Shown in pieces: positions 54,790 to 63,989 of a DNA stretch of 64,000 nucleotides. Both the position numbers and the translations under genes were made by a program. The DNA comes from Pedobacter sp. Hv1 (GTDB lineage Bacteria > Bacteroidota > Bacteroidia > Sphingobacteriales > Sphingobacteriaceae). Under the pieces are notes generated by a model that ran no database searches, was not told the DNA's origin, and saw nothing but the letters and a program-made list of their open reading frames with translations. Numbering within the stretch: the stretch's first letter is position 1; each line of letters starts with the position of its first letter. The stretch lies in NCBI RefSeq assembly GCF_001412215.1, contig NZ_LLWP01000007.1, positions 18,593 to 82,592 on the forward strand, read 5' to 3'.

Positions 54790-57700
54790 TTAATTGAGAT
54801 AATTGATTTGTATAATAGTATCGTTCAGCATTTTGACAGCATCAGCGTAATTACTTTGAATACTGATGGCTTGATTTATGAGCATTACAAAGTCCAGGTA
54901 ATTGATTTCCCCGTTGGTGAACTGCTTTTGTATTGTTTCGGTAACGACTGCCGCATTTTTTAGCCCTTCACTTTCATAATAGTTTACAATTTCCAAATTG
55001 CGCTGATAGTTTTCCGAGAGTTGTTTATACCGGTTCTGTAAATAAGCACTTGTAGCCTGCAATTGGTTTTCGGTAATACTTTCCGTGATTTTGGAAGCAT
55101 TGATTCTCGCTCTTTGCGACTGTGAAAAAACAGGAATGGAAAAACCAACCTGTACAGAATGGAATTGAGGGGAAGCGTTGTATAACTTATCATCGGCTCC
55201 GGTTCCTTTGAAACTGTTGAGATTGTAACCAATCATCAAACCGGGCAGCAACTTGGATTTTTCTACTTTAGTTTGGCTCGCTGCAATATTTTTCTGCTGT
55301 TCCAAAACCTGTATAACAGGGTTTTTGCCGGTTTCATCCACCTGTAGCGGAATTATCTTTTCAGGGGATTCCACTTTATAGACCGTATCCGAATTTAATA
55401 ACCATTGCCACTGCAACTTCGCTGTTTCTAATTCCCGCTGCACCTGTTTCAACTGGATATTGATAGCAGCCTTTTGATTCTGTGCAGTGGTTTTTTCCAA
55501 AATATTGCTTTCTCCTTTTTGCAGGCGCAACAAGGATTTGGCATAGAAATCAGCGTATAAGGAATCTGCTTTTAGCAGCAGCCTTTCCTTTTCCTGCCAG
55601 AACAGGATGGCATAAAAAGTTTGGGTAACGGCTTTTTTTAATTCAAATTCTTTCAACGAAACATTCAGCAAACTGTATTTCCATTCCTGTGTAAACAATT
55701 CTTTCTGCATTTTATAAACCGTTGGAAATGCGATATTCTGTGAAATTCCGAACTTGGTATCGTTGTATGCACCGTTAATCTGTCCATAATCTGCCGTAAT
55801 GCTGGTCTGCGGAATATCAGCCGAAGTTTTGATGATGGCCTTGGCATAATCGGCCTTCAGTTTTTCAGTTCTTAAATTTTGATTATTTTGAACAGCCAAT
55901 GCAATAGCCCTGTCTAATGTGATTTTTTCCTGTGCTTTAACAGAACCCATTCCCATTAAAGAAATCCCTGAAACGATCAATAATGTGATTGCTTTTTTCT
56001 TGAATAGATTCATTGTAAAACCTTTTTCAAATGCGATGAACAATAAAGGAAGAACGAATAATGTGAGCAAAGTAGCCCCCATCAGTCCACCAATAACTAC
56101 CGTTGCCAACGGACGCTGCACCTCTGCACCTGCACCATTGCTCAGCGCCATTGGAATAAAGCCCAATGAAGCCACAAATGCGGTCATCAGCACGGGGCGT
56201 AAACGGGATTCTGTTCCGTCCACCACGATGCGGACAATGTTTTTGATTCCTGATTTTTTTAAACGGTTGAATTCGGCGACCAAAACAATTCCATTTAAAA
56301 CAGCCACGCCGAACAGTGCAATGAAACCTATACCGGCACTTATGCTAAAAGGCATTCCCCGAAGTGCTAAAAAGAAAATTCCGCCAATGGTGGATAATGG
56401 GATTGCGGTATAAATCAATAAACTTTCCTTCACTGATTTAAAAGCAAAAAATAAGAGAATGAATATCAAAGCCAATGAAATAGGCACCGCAACCATCAAA
56501 CGGCTTTTTGCCTGGTTCAGATTCTCGAACGAGCCACCGTATGTAATAGAATACCCGGCAGGAAGCTTGATTTGCTTATTCACTTTGGCTTGCAATTCCT
56601 GAACAATACTTTGCACATCCCGGCCTTTTATATTGAAGCCGACAATAATCCTGCGTTGTGTATTCTCCCGCTGAATTTGATTGGGACCATCTTTGATCTG
56701 CACTTCTGCCAACTGTGAAAGTGGAATCTGATTGCCGGAAGGTATAGGGATCAATAAATTCTGTACATCTTCCAGATTCTTCCGCACGTCGGCATTTAGT
56801 TTTACAACCATATCAAAACGTTTTTCCCCTTCGAAAACCAAACCGGTGCTTTGTCCGGCAAATGCCGTATTGACCACCTTGTTGATGCCGGCTACAGACA
56901 AATGGTATTGGGCAATCATTGGGCGGTTATAGGTAATAATAACCTGGGGCATTCCGGTTATAGGTTCTATATAAAGGTTCTGTACGCCATCCACCGTATT
57001 GATTATTTTGCCTAATTTGTCAGCCGTTGCTGCCAGGGAATCCAAATCATCCCCAAAAATTTTCAGGACCACATCCTGTCTTGCACCCGTCATCAGTTCA
57101 TTGAACCGCATATTTACCGGATATTGAAAACCTGCGGTAATTCCCGGTACATCTTCCAAGGCCTTGCTCATTTTCTCGGATAGTTCCGGAAAAGTTTTGG
57201 CAGATGTCCATTCGCTTTTGTCTTTCAGAATCACCATCATATCGCTGGCGTCCATCGGCATCGGGTCTGTGGGTACCTCGCCGCTACCTATTTTGGTTAC
57301 TACTTTTATCACTTCAGGAAAGCGTGTTTTTAGGATGTGAGCGGCCTTTTGGGTGCTTGCAATGGTCGTATTAAGGTTACTTCCCGTTAAGACCCTGGTA
57401 TCCACTGCAAAATCGCCTTCTTCCAATGACGGGATAAACTCGCCTCCCAATCTCGACATCACGAAAATGGCCGCAATAAATAAAACCGAAACCACGGCGA
57501 TAATGCGTTTGGGGATGCGGATGGCTTTTAACAAAAATTTTTGGTAGAAGGCTTCTACACGACGCATAACCCTGTCTGAAAGATTGTGCTTATGGCTGAT
57601 TTTCCTGCTCAGTACCCAGGAACTCATCATTGGGATATAGGTAAGCGATAATAAAAATGCGCCCAATAAAGCAAAGGCCACGGTCTGTGCCATCGGTCGG

Positions 57701-59130
57701 AACATTTTGCCTTCTATACCTTGCAAACTTAGGATGGGAAGATAAACGATCAGAATGATGATTTGACCGAAAACAGCACTGTTCATCATTTTTCCAGCAG
57801 AACCAATTACCGTATTATTCATTTCTTTTTTGGATAAATTGGTCATTTGCTGAAATCTGGCGTTATGCGAGAGTTGATGCATCACCGATTCCACAATGAT
57901 GACGGCACCGTCTATAATCAGCCCGAAATCCAAGGCTCCAAGGCTCATCAGGTTGCCGCTTACGCCAAACAAATTCATCATACAGATGGCAAAAAGCATG
58001 GCCAGCGGAATAACCGATGCTACCAGTAATCCCGCCCTGAAATTCCCAAGGAACAGAACCAAAACGAGCACTACAATCAGTGCGCCTTCCATCAGGTTTT
58101 TTTCGACTGTACTGATGGCATTATTGACCATTTTGGTACGGTCCAGGAAAGGCTCAACAACTACGCCTTCGGGCAGGGTTTTCTGTATTTGGGCTACTTT
58201 AGCTTTTACATTCTTGATGACTTCGCTGCTGTTTGCACCTTTCAGCATCATCACTACGGCACCCGAAACTTCGCCCTGGTCGTTGTAAGTCATAGCCCCA
58301 TAACGAGTGGCATAACCCATTTTCACGTTTGCCACATCACGGATAAACAAAGGTGTTTCATTATTTTTATTGGCAATGGAAATATTGCCGATATCTTCCA
58401 GGCTGCCTATCAGGCCTTCGCTGCGGACATATAAAACGGTAGGCCCTTTTTCGATATATGCACCACCGGTATTTTGATTGTTTTCTTCCAAAGCCGAAAA
58501 AATATCGTTGATGCTAATCCCGTAGGCATTAAGTTTGTCAGGGTTTACTGCAATTTCATATTGCTTGAGTTTGCCACCGAAACTACTCACTTCAGCAACC
58601 CCCTTTACGCTTAATAACTGCCTGCGCACAATCCAGTCCTGAATGGTACGCAGTTCGGCGATGTCATATTTTTGTTCGTAACCTTTCTTGGGGCGGACTA
58701 CATATTGATATATTTCGCCCAAGCCGGTAGAAATTGGTCCTAATGCCGGTGTGCCGATCCCCTGGGGGATTTGACTTTGCACTTGCTGCAAACGTTCAGC
58801 CACCTGTTGTCTTGCCCAATAAACATCTATATCATCATCAAAAACAATGGTAACGAGCGAGAGCCCAAAACGGGAAAAGCTGCGTATTTCTTTGGTACCG
58901 GAAATGTTGCCCGTTGCTTGTTCTATGGGGAAGGTAACCAGGCGTTCTATATCCGTCGCACCAAAAGAAGGGGCTATCGTAATAACCTGTACCTGGTTGT
59001 TGGTGATGTCGGGCACAGCATCAATTGGTAATTTTGTGGTTTGGTAGGCACCAATTCCAATGAGTGCAATGACCAAAAGCCCTATTATGAGTTTATTCCT
59101 TACGGAAAACTCAATGATTTTAGTAAGCAT
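54790..59130 (-). CDS. CzcA-type heavy-metal RND pump fused to TolC-like outer membrane channel
   Basis: 1446 residues. Residues 1-1039 form a complete HME-RND permease: twelve helices, with FGLIIDGAVIIVES in helix 4 matching the DFG-X3-DGAV motif of Zn/Co/Cd-type pumps, and GRDVQSIVQELQ and FGVAVLNGIVLVAEFN further on. At M1040 a separate signal peptide (MNLFKKKAITLLIVSGISLM) is embedded, followed by a 407-residue TolC/CusC-like channel (EKITLDRAIALAVQNNQNLR, ending MLNDTIIQINYLN). Either the fusion is translated whole or the channel arises by internal initiation. The three-part system would export divalent metals across both membranes. Confidence 0.9.
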   Translation of the reverse strand: MLTKIIEFSVRNKLIIGLLVIALIGIGAYQTTKLPIDAVPDITNNQVQVITIAPSFGATDIERLVTFPIEQATGNISGTKEIRSFSRFGLSLVTIVFDDDIDVYWARQQVAERLQQVQSQIPQGIGTPALGPISTGLGEIYQYVVRPKKGYEQKYDIAELRTIQDWIVRRQLLSVKGVAEVSSFGGKLKQYEIAVNPDKLNAYGISINDIFSALEENNQNTGGAYIEKGPTVLYVRSEGLIGSLEDIGNISIANKNNETPLFIRDVANVKMGYATRYGAMTYNDQGEVSGAVVMMLKGANSSEVIKNVKAKVAQIQKTLPEGVVVEPFLDRTKMVNNAISTVEKNLMEGALIVVLVLVLFLGNFRAGLLVASVIPLAMLFAICMMNLFGVSGNLMSLGALDFGLIIDGAVIIVESVMHQLSHNARFQQMTNLSKKEMNNTVIGSAGKMMNSAVFGQIIILIVYLPILSLQGIEGKMFRPMAQTVAFALLGAFLLSLTYIPMMSSWVLSRKISHKHNLSDRVMRRVEAFYQKFLLKAIRIPKRIIAVVSVLFIAAIFVMSRLGGEFIPSLEEGDFAVDTRVLTGSNLNTTIASTQKAAHILKTRFPEVIKVVTKIGSGEVPTDPMPMDASDMMVILKDKSEWTSAKTFPELSEKMSKALEDVPGITAGFQYPVNMRFNELMTGARQDVVLKIFGDDLDSLAATADKLGKIINTVDGVQNLYIEPITGMPQVIITYNRPMIAQYHLSVAGINKVVNTAFAGQSTGLVFEGEKRFDMVVKLNADVRKNLEDVQNLLIPIPSGNQIPLSQLAEVQIKDGPNQIQRENTQRRIIVGFNIKGRDVQSIVQELQAKVNKQIKLPAGYSITYGGSFENLNQAKSRLMVAVPISLALIFILLFFAFKSVKESLLIYTAIPLSTIGGIFFLALRGMPFSISAGIGFIALFGVAVLNGIVLVAEFNRLKKSGIKNIVRIVVDGTESRLRPVLMTAFVASLGFIPMALSNGAGAEVQRPLATVVIGGLMGATLLTLFVLPLLFIAFEKGFTMNLFKKKAITLLIVSGISLMGMGSVKAQEKITLDRAIALAVQNNQNLRTEKLKADYAKAIIKTSADIPQTSITADYGQINGAYNDTKFGISQNIAFPTVYKMQKELFTQEWKYSLLNVSLKEFELKKAVTQTFYAILFWQEKERLLLKADSLYADFYAKSLLRLQKGESNILEKTTAQNQKAAINIQLKQVQRELETAKLQWQWLLNSDTVYKVESPEKIIPLQVDETGKNPVIQVLEQQKNIAASQTKVEKSKLLPGLMIGYNLNSFKGTGADDKLYNASPQFHSVQVGFSIPVFSQSQRARINASKITESITENQLQATSAYLQNRYKQLSENYQRNLEIVNYYESEGLKNAAVVTETIQKQFTNGEINYLDFVMLINQAISIQSNYADAVKMLNDTIIQINYLN

Positions 59131-59609
59131 AGTTTTACTTGTTAATCAAATTATTATTCAATACAATTACAAATAGATACAGCAGTATTTATCGTAAATA
59201 AAATAACAGGATTAACCAATTGACAATCACATTCTATGAAGCTCCGGTTTTATGGAGACAGGAATGAATAATAATGATATAACACTTTCATGTAGGAGAT
59301 CAGTGCATAACAAAATCGCACCTCAACAAAGTTTCAGGCAGGCCATACAGAATACCCTAGAATTGAGTTGAAGATGAAATTCCACACAATCATGCCATAA
59401 GAAAAGCCCATGCAATATGCAGATTATCACAAAAAACAATGTGGCAATGTTTTTTTAACTTTGGATGAATTCGAAAAAGAAATAAAATATTTTTCTCCAA
59501 AGTATAACACCAACCTGCATTCAATAGAACGTGTTAATACTGCATAGCAAACCTTCCTTTATGCAAAGTGCAAAAAGAATTTACGAAAAGTCAATTGGTT
59601 AAAAAAGAA
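59131..59609. other. Gene-free leader of the metal-efflux operon
   Basis: 479 bp with no ORF of note on either strand and no clear hairpin or repeat. The promoter of the pump operon should lie near 59130-59250, but I do not see a convincing TAnnTTTG. Confidence 0.35.
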
Positions 59610-60005
59610 TTAACAAGATCTTGGAGGCTGCCAAATAGAAGAAAGAAACTGGTTGGAGATAAACGCATCGTCAAAAGAAACTACCTTAGACGATTCTCGT
59701 ATGTCAATTTTATGAAATGATTCAAAAAAAAGCGGTTGGGGATATACGAAGCAAAAGCTTAATACATCTCCGTGCATAATGAAAGGTAGTTTTTGATCCT
59801 GATCATAATCATCATCGTGAGGATGATTTTCAAGGTGGTTACCTTCGTAATGAAGTACCAGAAACTCCATGACGGAAATTTGAGGATTTTTTTCTTTATG
59901 CTCGAAATAATGCTCTACCAGCATAGGAAACTTCAACAACTGACCTAATTCTGTTGTTGAAATAAGATATGTAGATAGAAAAAATATTGCGAGCACTTTT
60001 TTCAT
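59610..60005 (-). CDS. Small exported His/Asp-rich protein next to the efflux operon
   Basis: 131 residues from the ATG at 60005 (MKKVLAIFFLSTYLISTTEL); a longer frame from 60041 adds 12 residues before the signal peptide. The centre has LVEHYFEHKEKN and LHYEGNHLENHPHDDDYDQD, a dense His/Asp cluster likely to bind divalent metal. The C-terminus ends SIWQPPRSC. Similar proteins are recalled beside CusA/CzcA-type genes in Bacteroidota, without a named function. A periplasmic metal buffer or sensor is inferred. Confidence 0.55.
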   Translation of the reverse strand: MKKVLAIFFLSTYLISTTELGQLLKFPMLVEHYFEHKEKNPQISVMEFLVLHYEGNHLENHPHDDDYDQDQKLPFIMHGDVLSFCFVYPQPLFFESFHKIDIRESSKVVSFDDAFISNQFLSSIWQPPRSC

Positions 60006-60112
60006 ACTCACAAAGTTACTGAAAACTACATTTAATCCCACATTTCACCGTAATTTATACTGTATCCAGATAAACTATTGCATAATTTCGATATTCAGAC
60101 ACTTTTTATTAT

Positions 60113-62110
60113 TTACCGTGAAAGCAAATGCTGTAAGTTTGGATCATTCTTGATACGCTCCATTTCGCTTTCAATAATATTTACAATATCTATTTTTATC
60201 TGACGGTAATTGCTTTCGATTTCCTGTTTCATTTTATCCTCACCGTGTTCATTAACAAAGGATAGGATTTCCGGTATCTTCTGATAGGCTTTGGTTTCGG
60301 CGGCAACTTTTTCATTATCCACTACGATTTCAGCGTGGAAAATCTTTTGGTCGATACGTTCATCAAAGTTGTCCGAAACTGAACCCACAAACATACCCTG
60401 TGTAAGCGTTGAAATTTTGGAAGCTGGAATAAGACTGTCTAACTGTGTAGAAATAGAGGTAGATTTATCATTCCTGTTAATCGTCATACTTTGGCGTTTC
60501 TGCAATACTTTCCCGAAGCGTTCCGAAAGACTTTTTGCCGTTTCTCCTACAACCTGTCCGCTGAAAATATTACCTACCGTATTTTGGATAACCTTACTTT
60601 CCTTGTCGCCGTAATCCCTTGTTAATTGCGAAAAATCCTGAAAACCCAAACAAACCGCTACCTTATTACTTCTCGCAGTTGCGATAAGATTATCCAGTCC
60701 TCTAAAATAAATGGTTGGCAACTCATCTATGATAACAGAACTCTTTAATTGCCCCTTTTTGTTGATGAGCTTCACAATCCTTGAATTGTACAAACCCAAT
60801 GCTGCGGAGTAGATATTTTGACGGTCGGGATTATTACCCACGCACAAAATTTTCGGCTCTTTCGGGTTATTGATGTCAAGCGTAAAATCATCGCCTGTCA
60901 TTACCCAATACAACTGCGGGCTAATCATTCTTGACAAAGGAATTTTTGCCGATGCGATTTGCCCCTGTAATTGGTCTTGTGCTCCGGATTGCCACGCATC
61001 CATAAAAGGCGACAAATAATTTTCCAAATCGGGATATGAGGTTAAAATAGTAAATACGTCCGAATACTTTTTATTAAGCAATTCAATGGCGTGTGGGAAT
61101 GTACAATACTTACCGTTTTCATAGATTTTCAGATACCAAATAATTGCCGCCAATAGGATAATTGGGCTTTCCACGAAAAAATCCCCTTGCTTCTGTATCC
61201 AGCTTCGATTGAGGTTCAGCATTATGGTATAGGCAGCTTCGTAAGCATCGGATATGTCCGTCATAAAATCGGGATTGAGTGGATTGCAACGGTGGCTCTT
61301 ACGTGGGTCGTCAAAGTTGATGACGTAGAATTTGGGTTGAACTTTGTACTTATCCCGATGCTTCAATAGATGATTGTAAGCAATGGTGGAAAGGTCATCA
61401 AATTTAAAATCGTAGATGTACATACTAAAGCCTTTCTCAATCTGTTGCTTGATGTAGTTGTTTACGATTGCATACGATTTTCCTGAACCCGGAGTACCCA
61501 ACACAATCGAGGCTCGAAAAGGATTGACGATGTTAATCCAGCCGTTGTTCCATTTTCCTTTATAATAAAACTTCGTGGGAAGATTGACGGAATACTCGTT
61601 TTCCATTAATTTAGTTTCCTGCTGAAAACTCTCGTTCTCATTGTTGAAAACATCATCCATCAGATTGGTACGAAGTAGTCGGCTCATCCAAACTCCGGCT
61701 ACCATTAAAGCGATATAGCCTAAACCTGTGGTAAGGATATAAAGGATTGTAGCGGTTAATAACGGTAGCTTTAGTAAAGGGAAATTCAGAAAAAACAGGA
61801 TAGCACCAATAACTAAAGCCACATAGATTTTAGACCAGGTTATCTTTTCATTTTTAACTCCCTTAGAACCCAAACAGCTTAATGCCAACAATACCAAAGC
61901 AAACAGCTTGGTATATAGGGTATGCGAAAACAGCCCTGCCGTTCGCTGAAAATTGCCCAATACTTTGTTGATGATTTCTAAAGTCCAGCCACGTTCTATA
62001 AAGAAACCGTAGCAGAACCAATAAAGGTGCATCAGTACCAAAAGGATACTTACTGCCCTCATAAATGCCATAATCTTGGCAAGTCCTCTTAAATCGTCTT
62101 CTCCCTGCAT
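60113..62110 (-). CDS. mobC: Type IV coupling protein, MobC/TraG-like
   Basis: 665 residues. Four N-terminal membrane helices (about 12-155) are followed by a VirD4/TraG ATPase: SIVLGTPGSGKSYAIVNNYI (Walker A) and SSVIIDELPTIYFRGLDNLI (Walker B) with ARSNKVAVCLGFQDFSQLTR as sensor. It would feed the relaxase-bound strand to the secretion channel. YWF residues at positions 30-32 are the family N-terminus. The C-terminus ends in a coil. It is transcribed after mobB, with a 101-bp gap containing a phased GCC array. Confidence 0.93.
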   Translation of the reverse strand: MQGEDDLRGLAKIMAFMRAVSILLVLMHLYWFCYGFFIERGWTLEIINKVLGNFQRTAGLFSHTLYTKLFALVLLALSCLGSKGVKNEKITWSKIYVALVIGAILFFLNFPLLKLPLLTATILYILTTGLGYIALMVAGVWMSRLLRTNLMDDVFNNENESFQQETKLMENEYSVNLPTKFYYKGKWNNGWINIVNPFRASIVLGTPGSGKSYAIVNNYIKQQIEKGFSMYIYDFKFDDLSTIAYNHLLKHRDKYKVQPKFYVINFDDPRKSHRCNPLNPDFMTDISDAYEAAYTIMLNLNRSWIQKQGDFFVESPIILLAAIIWYLKIYENGKYCTFPHAIELLNKKYSDVFTILTSYPDLENYLSPFMDAWQSGAQDQLQGQIASAKIPLSRMISPQLYWVMTGDDFTLDINNPKEPKILCVGNNPDRQNIYSAALGLYNSRIVKLINKKGQLKSSVIIDELPTIYFRGLDNLIATARSNKVAVCLGFQDFSQLTRDYGDKESKVIQNTVGNIFSGQVVGETAKSLSERFGKVLQKRQSMTINRNDKSTSISTQLDSLIPASKISTLTQGMFVGSVSDNFDERIDQKIFHAEIVVDNEKVAAETKAYQKIPEILSFVNEHGEDKMKQEIESNYRQIKIDIVNIIESEMERIKNDPNLQHLLSR

Positions 62111-62171
62111 TATTTTTAGTTTTAATGTTCGGGCGTGAATTTAAAGGCTCTATATAGTGGCTATAAGAATG

Positions 62172-62205
62172 TGGCACTCAATGGCGGTGCGTGGCGGTGT
62201 TTGGC
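62172..62205. promoter_or_regulatory. Helically phased TGGC array between mobB and mobC
   Basis: TGGC occurs at 62172, 62182, 62192 and 62202, exactly 10 bp apart (minus strand GCCAAACACC, GCCACGCACC, GCCATTGAGT, GCCACATTCT). It lies in the gap between mobB and mobC and, on the minus strand, reads like the arrays at 35869 and 29583. Confidence 0.6.
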
Positions 62206-62211
62206 TGATTG

Positions 62212-63501
62212 CTATTTCTGACCTCTTTGGCGGTTTCTTTTCTTCTTCATTTTGTTGGCAAAATCCTGTTCCTCGTAATCTTCGCCCTGTGCTTCGGGCA
62301 ATAAACCGCCCAATACTTCAATCAAACCGTCTTCCTGTTTTTCATTACTATTCAGGAAGTCGAACAAATGATGTGGCTCTTCCTGCGGAAGAGCCACATC
62401 ATTTGATATAGATTGTTTCATCGGTGGTACAGTACGTTCTTTAATTTCAGGTTTGATGGTGTTATTCCAATAATCATTAAAAGTACTGGCTGAAAGTTCC
62501 TTTCCCAATCGTGAACCGTTCCAAACCGTTTTAGAATTGTGGTCTATAAAAGTTATTCCGTAAATACGTCCTGTGTCATTTCTACGCACCACTACGTTAA
62601 TACCCTGTTCGGCTAACTGTTTTTTAAAGGCCTGCTCATCGTTTGTTGATTTCAGGGCAATGGTAACGGCAGCTTTGATGGTTGGCTTTGTCGGATGGTC
62701 TTTTAAAGTCTCTTTGCATTTCGCAAAATACAATTCCAAAGTCGGTAGCCCTGCGTTCTTTCCAAAAAGTGAAGCCTTGAATGGATGTCCGGCTCTTTCG
62801 CCTTGTTCGTTTAACGGAATGTATAGTAAACCCTGCCGTAGTTGCCCCTGCAATTCGCCCTCCACCTTTTCGGTGGTTACATTGAATAGGGAAAGCAGAG
62901 CGTTGTATTCTCCCAAAGTTTGATATTGATAATAGTTCGGCAGGTTTCGAACAACTGAAGCTATCTGACTTTTCACATCGTCTGCGCGATAATCTACCGG
63001 ACGGAAAATCTTGTCGTTCTGCCGATGCTCCTTTTCCGTTGCGGGTATCAAACCGTGTTTCCTTTCGAGTTCACGGCACACATTCATAGACCGCATTTTC
63101 TCGAACTTGTCCGAAATCTTTTTGCCCTCTTCGTCCACGCAAACCGATACAATATGAATATGGCTACGGTCAATATCGGTATGCTTGAATACCACAAAAG
63201 GTTGTTCGCCGTAACCCATTTCACGCATATACTGCTCTGCCATTTCCCTGTACCTGTCATCACTTACCTTGTCTTTCGGGTCGGGATTGAGCGAAATATG
63301 CAACGTATGCTTTTCGGTATTGCGGTTGGCTATGAGATAAGGGGCAAAAGATTGGGCTAATTGTGCAACGGAATAATGACCGTTAGCGGTTTCAATCATC
63401 TTATTGGCAAACAAAATTTTTCCGTTTTCATTCTCCACTTTGAGCTGATTGTACGCCAATGCTCCGTATAAATTTCCGCTTCTTCCGATTTTCGCTATCA
63501 T
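62212..63501 (-). CDS. mobB: MobB relaxase (MobP-like)
   Basis: 429 residues. The metal-binding motif III is FKHTDIDRSHIHIVSVCVD (HxDxxxxHxH), and the N-terminus MIAKIGRSGNLYGALAYNQL carries the Tyr-containing motif of these relaxases. It nicks oriT and stays covalently bound to the transferred strand. mobA is 2 bp upstream. Near the C-terminus (about 366-379) the coding DNA contains a 19-bp perfect inverted repeat (62365-62405) that codes NDVALPQEEPHHLF. The final ~25 residues are basic. Confidence 0.93.
   Translation of the reverse strand: MIAKIGRSGNLYGALAYNQLKVENENGKILFANKMIETANGHYSVAQLAQSFAPYLIANRNTEKHTLHISLNPDPKDKVSDDRYREMAEQYMREMGYGEQPFVVFKHTDIDRSHIHIVSVCVDEEGKKISDKFEKMRSMNVCRELERKHGLIPATEKEHRQNDKIFRPVDYRADDVKSQIASVVRNLPNYYQYQTLGEYNALLSLFNVTTEKVEGELQGQLRQGLLYIPLNEQGERAGHPFKASLFGKNAGLPTLELYFAKCKETLKDHPTKPTIKAAVTIALKSTNDEQAFKKQLAEQGINVVVRRNDTGRIYGITFIDHNSKTVWNGSRLGKELSASTFNDYWNNTIKPEIKERTVPPMKQSISNDVALPQEEPHHLFDFLNSNEKQEDGLIEVLGGLLPEAQGEDYEEQDFANKMKKKRNRQRGQK
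62365..62405. repeat. Perfect 19-bp inverted repeat within mobB
   Basis: CAAATGATGTGGCTCTTCC (62365-62383) and GGAAGAGCCACATCATTTG (62387-62405) flank a 3-nt loop TGC. It is entirely coding, and the strongest hairpin I found in the window. Confidence 0.9.
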
Positions 63502-63503
63502 TT

Positions 63504-63989
63504 CTAAGGCTGTTTTTTCAGATGTTTTGCTTCAAATTCTTCGGTTATCTGAATGATTTTTTGGCATAGCATCGCCATTTCAGCCGTCTGTTTTTCCAAT
63601 TTGTAAAGGAACGCTGCGGCTTTTTTCTCGGAAAAATTCTTGTACAACAGCTTTACAATCTGATTATAATTCACACCTACGGAGCGAAACTGACTGTGAA
63701 ACGAGGTCAATCGCATATAAAAATCAACCGTTCCTTTATCAATTCTAACCGATTTCATTTCCTTACTGAACAGCAGGGAAATGATAAACTTTGCTTTGTT
63801 GGGCATTCCCGATGCTTCAAAAAGCGATAAAAGTTTGGCATTTTCTTCGTCTGTAAGACGGAAAACGTGGCGGTGGATGCTCGGGTCGGTTTTCGGTGTC
63901 CGTCCGCCCTTATTCTGTTTTTTGTTACTGTTCTCGTTCCTCACTAATCCATTTTTAATCCACACAAAACCTCGACTTCGGCGAGCCAT
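63504..63989 (-). CDS. mobA: MobA-type relaxosome accessory protein
   Basis: 161 residues with an acidic/basic N-terminus, then a ribbon-helix-helix-like part HRHVFRLTDEENAKLLSLFE and NKAKFIISLLFSKE, and a coil (EKKAAAFLYKLEKQTAEMAM). It binds oriT and aids MobB nicking in Bacteroides-type elements. Its start is 11 bp from the window end, so the oriT and promoter probably lie just beyond. The stop is 2 bp before mobB. Confidence 0.88.
   Translation of the reverse strand: MARRSRGFVWIKNGLVRNENSNKKQNKGGRTPKTDPSIHRHVFRLTDEENAKLLSLFEASGMPNKAKFIISLLFSKEMKSVRIDKGTVDFYMRLTSFHSQFRSVGVNYNQIVKLLYKNFSEKKAAAFLYKLEKQTAEMAMLCQKIIQITEEFEAKHLKKQP

Noticed and set aside
54790..59130. Copper/silver-specific CusA assignment
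   Set aside because: The helix-4 motif is of the DFG-X3-DGAV type of Zn/Co/Cd-type pumps, and the adaptor shows no Cus-type methionine-rich segment.
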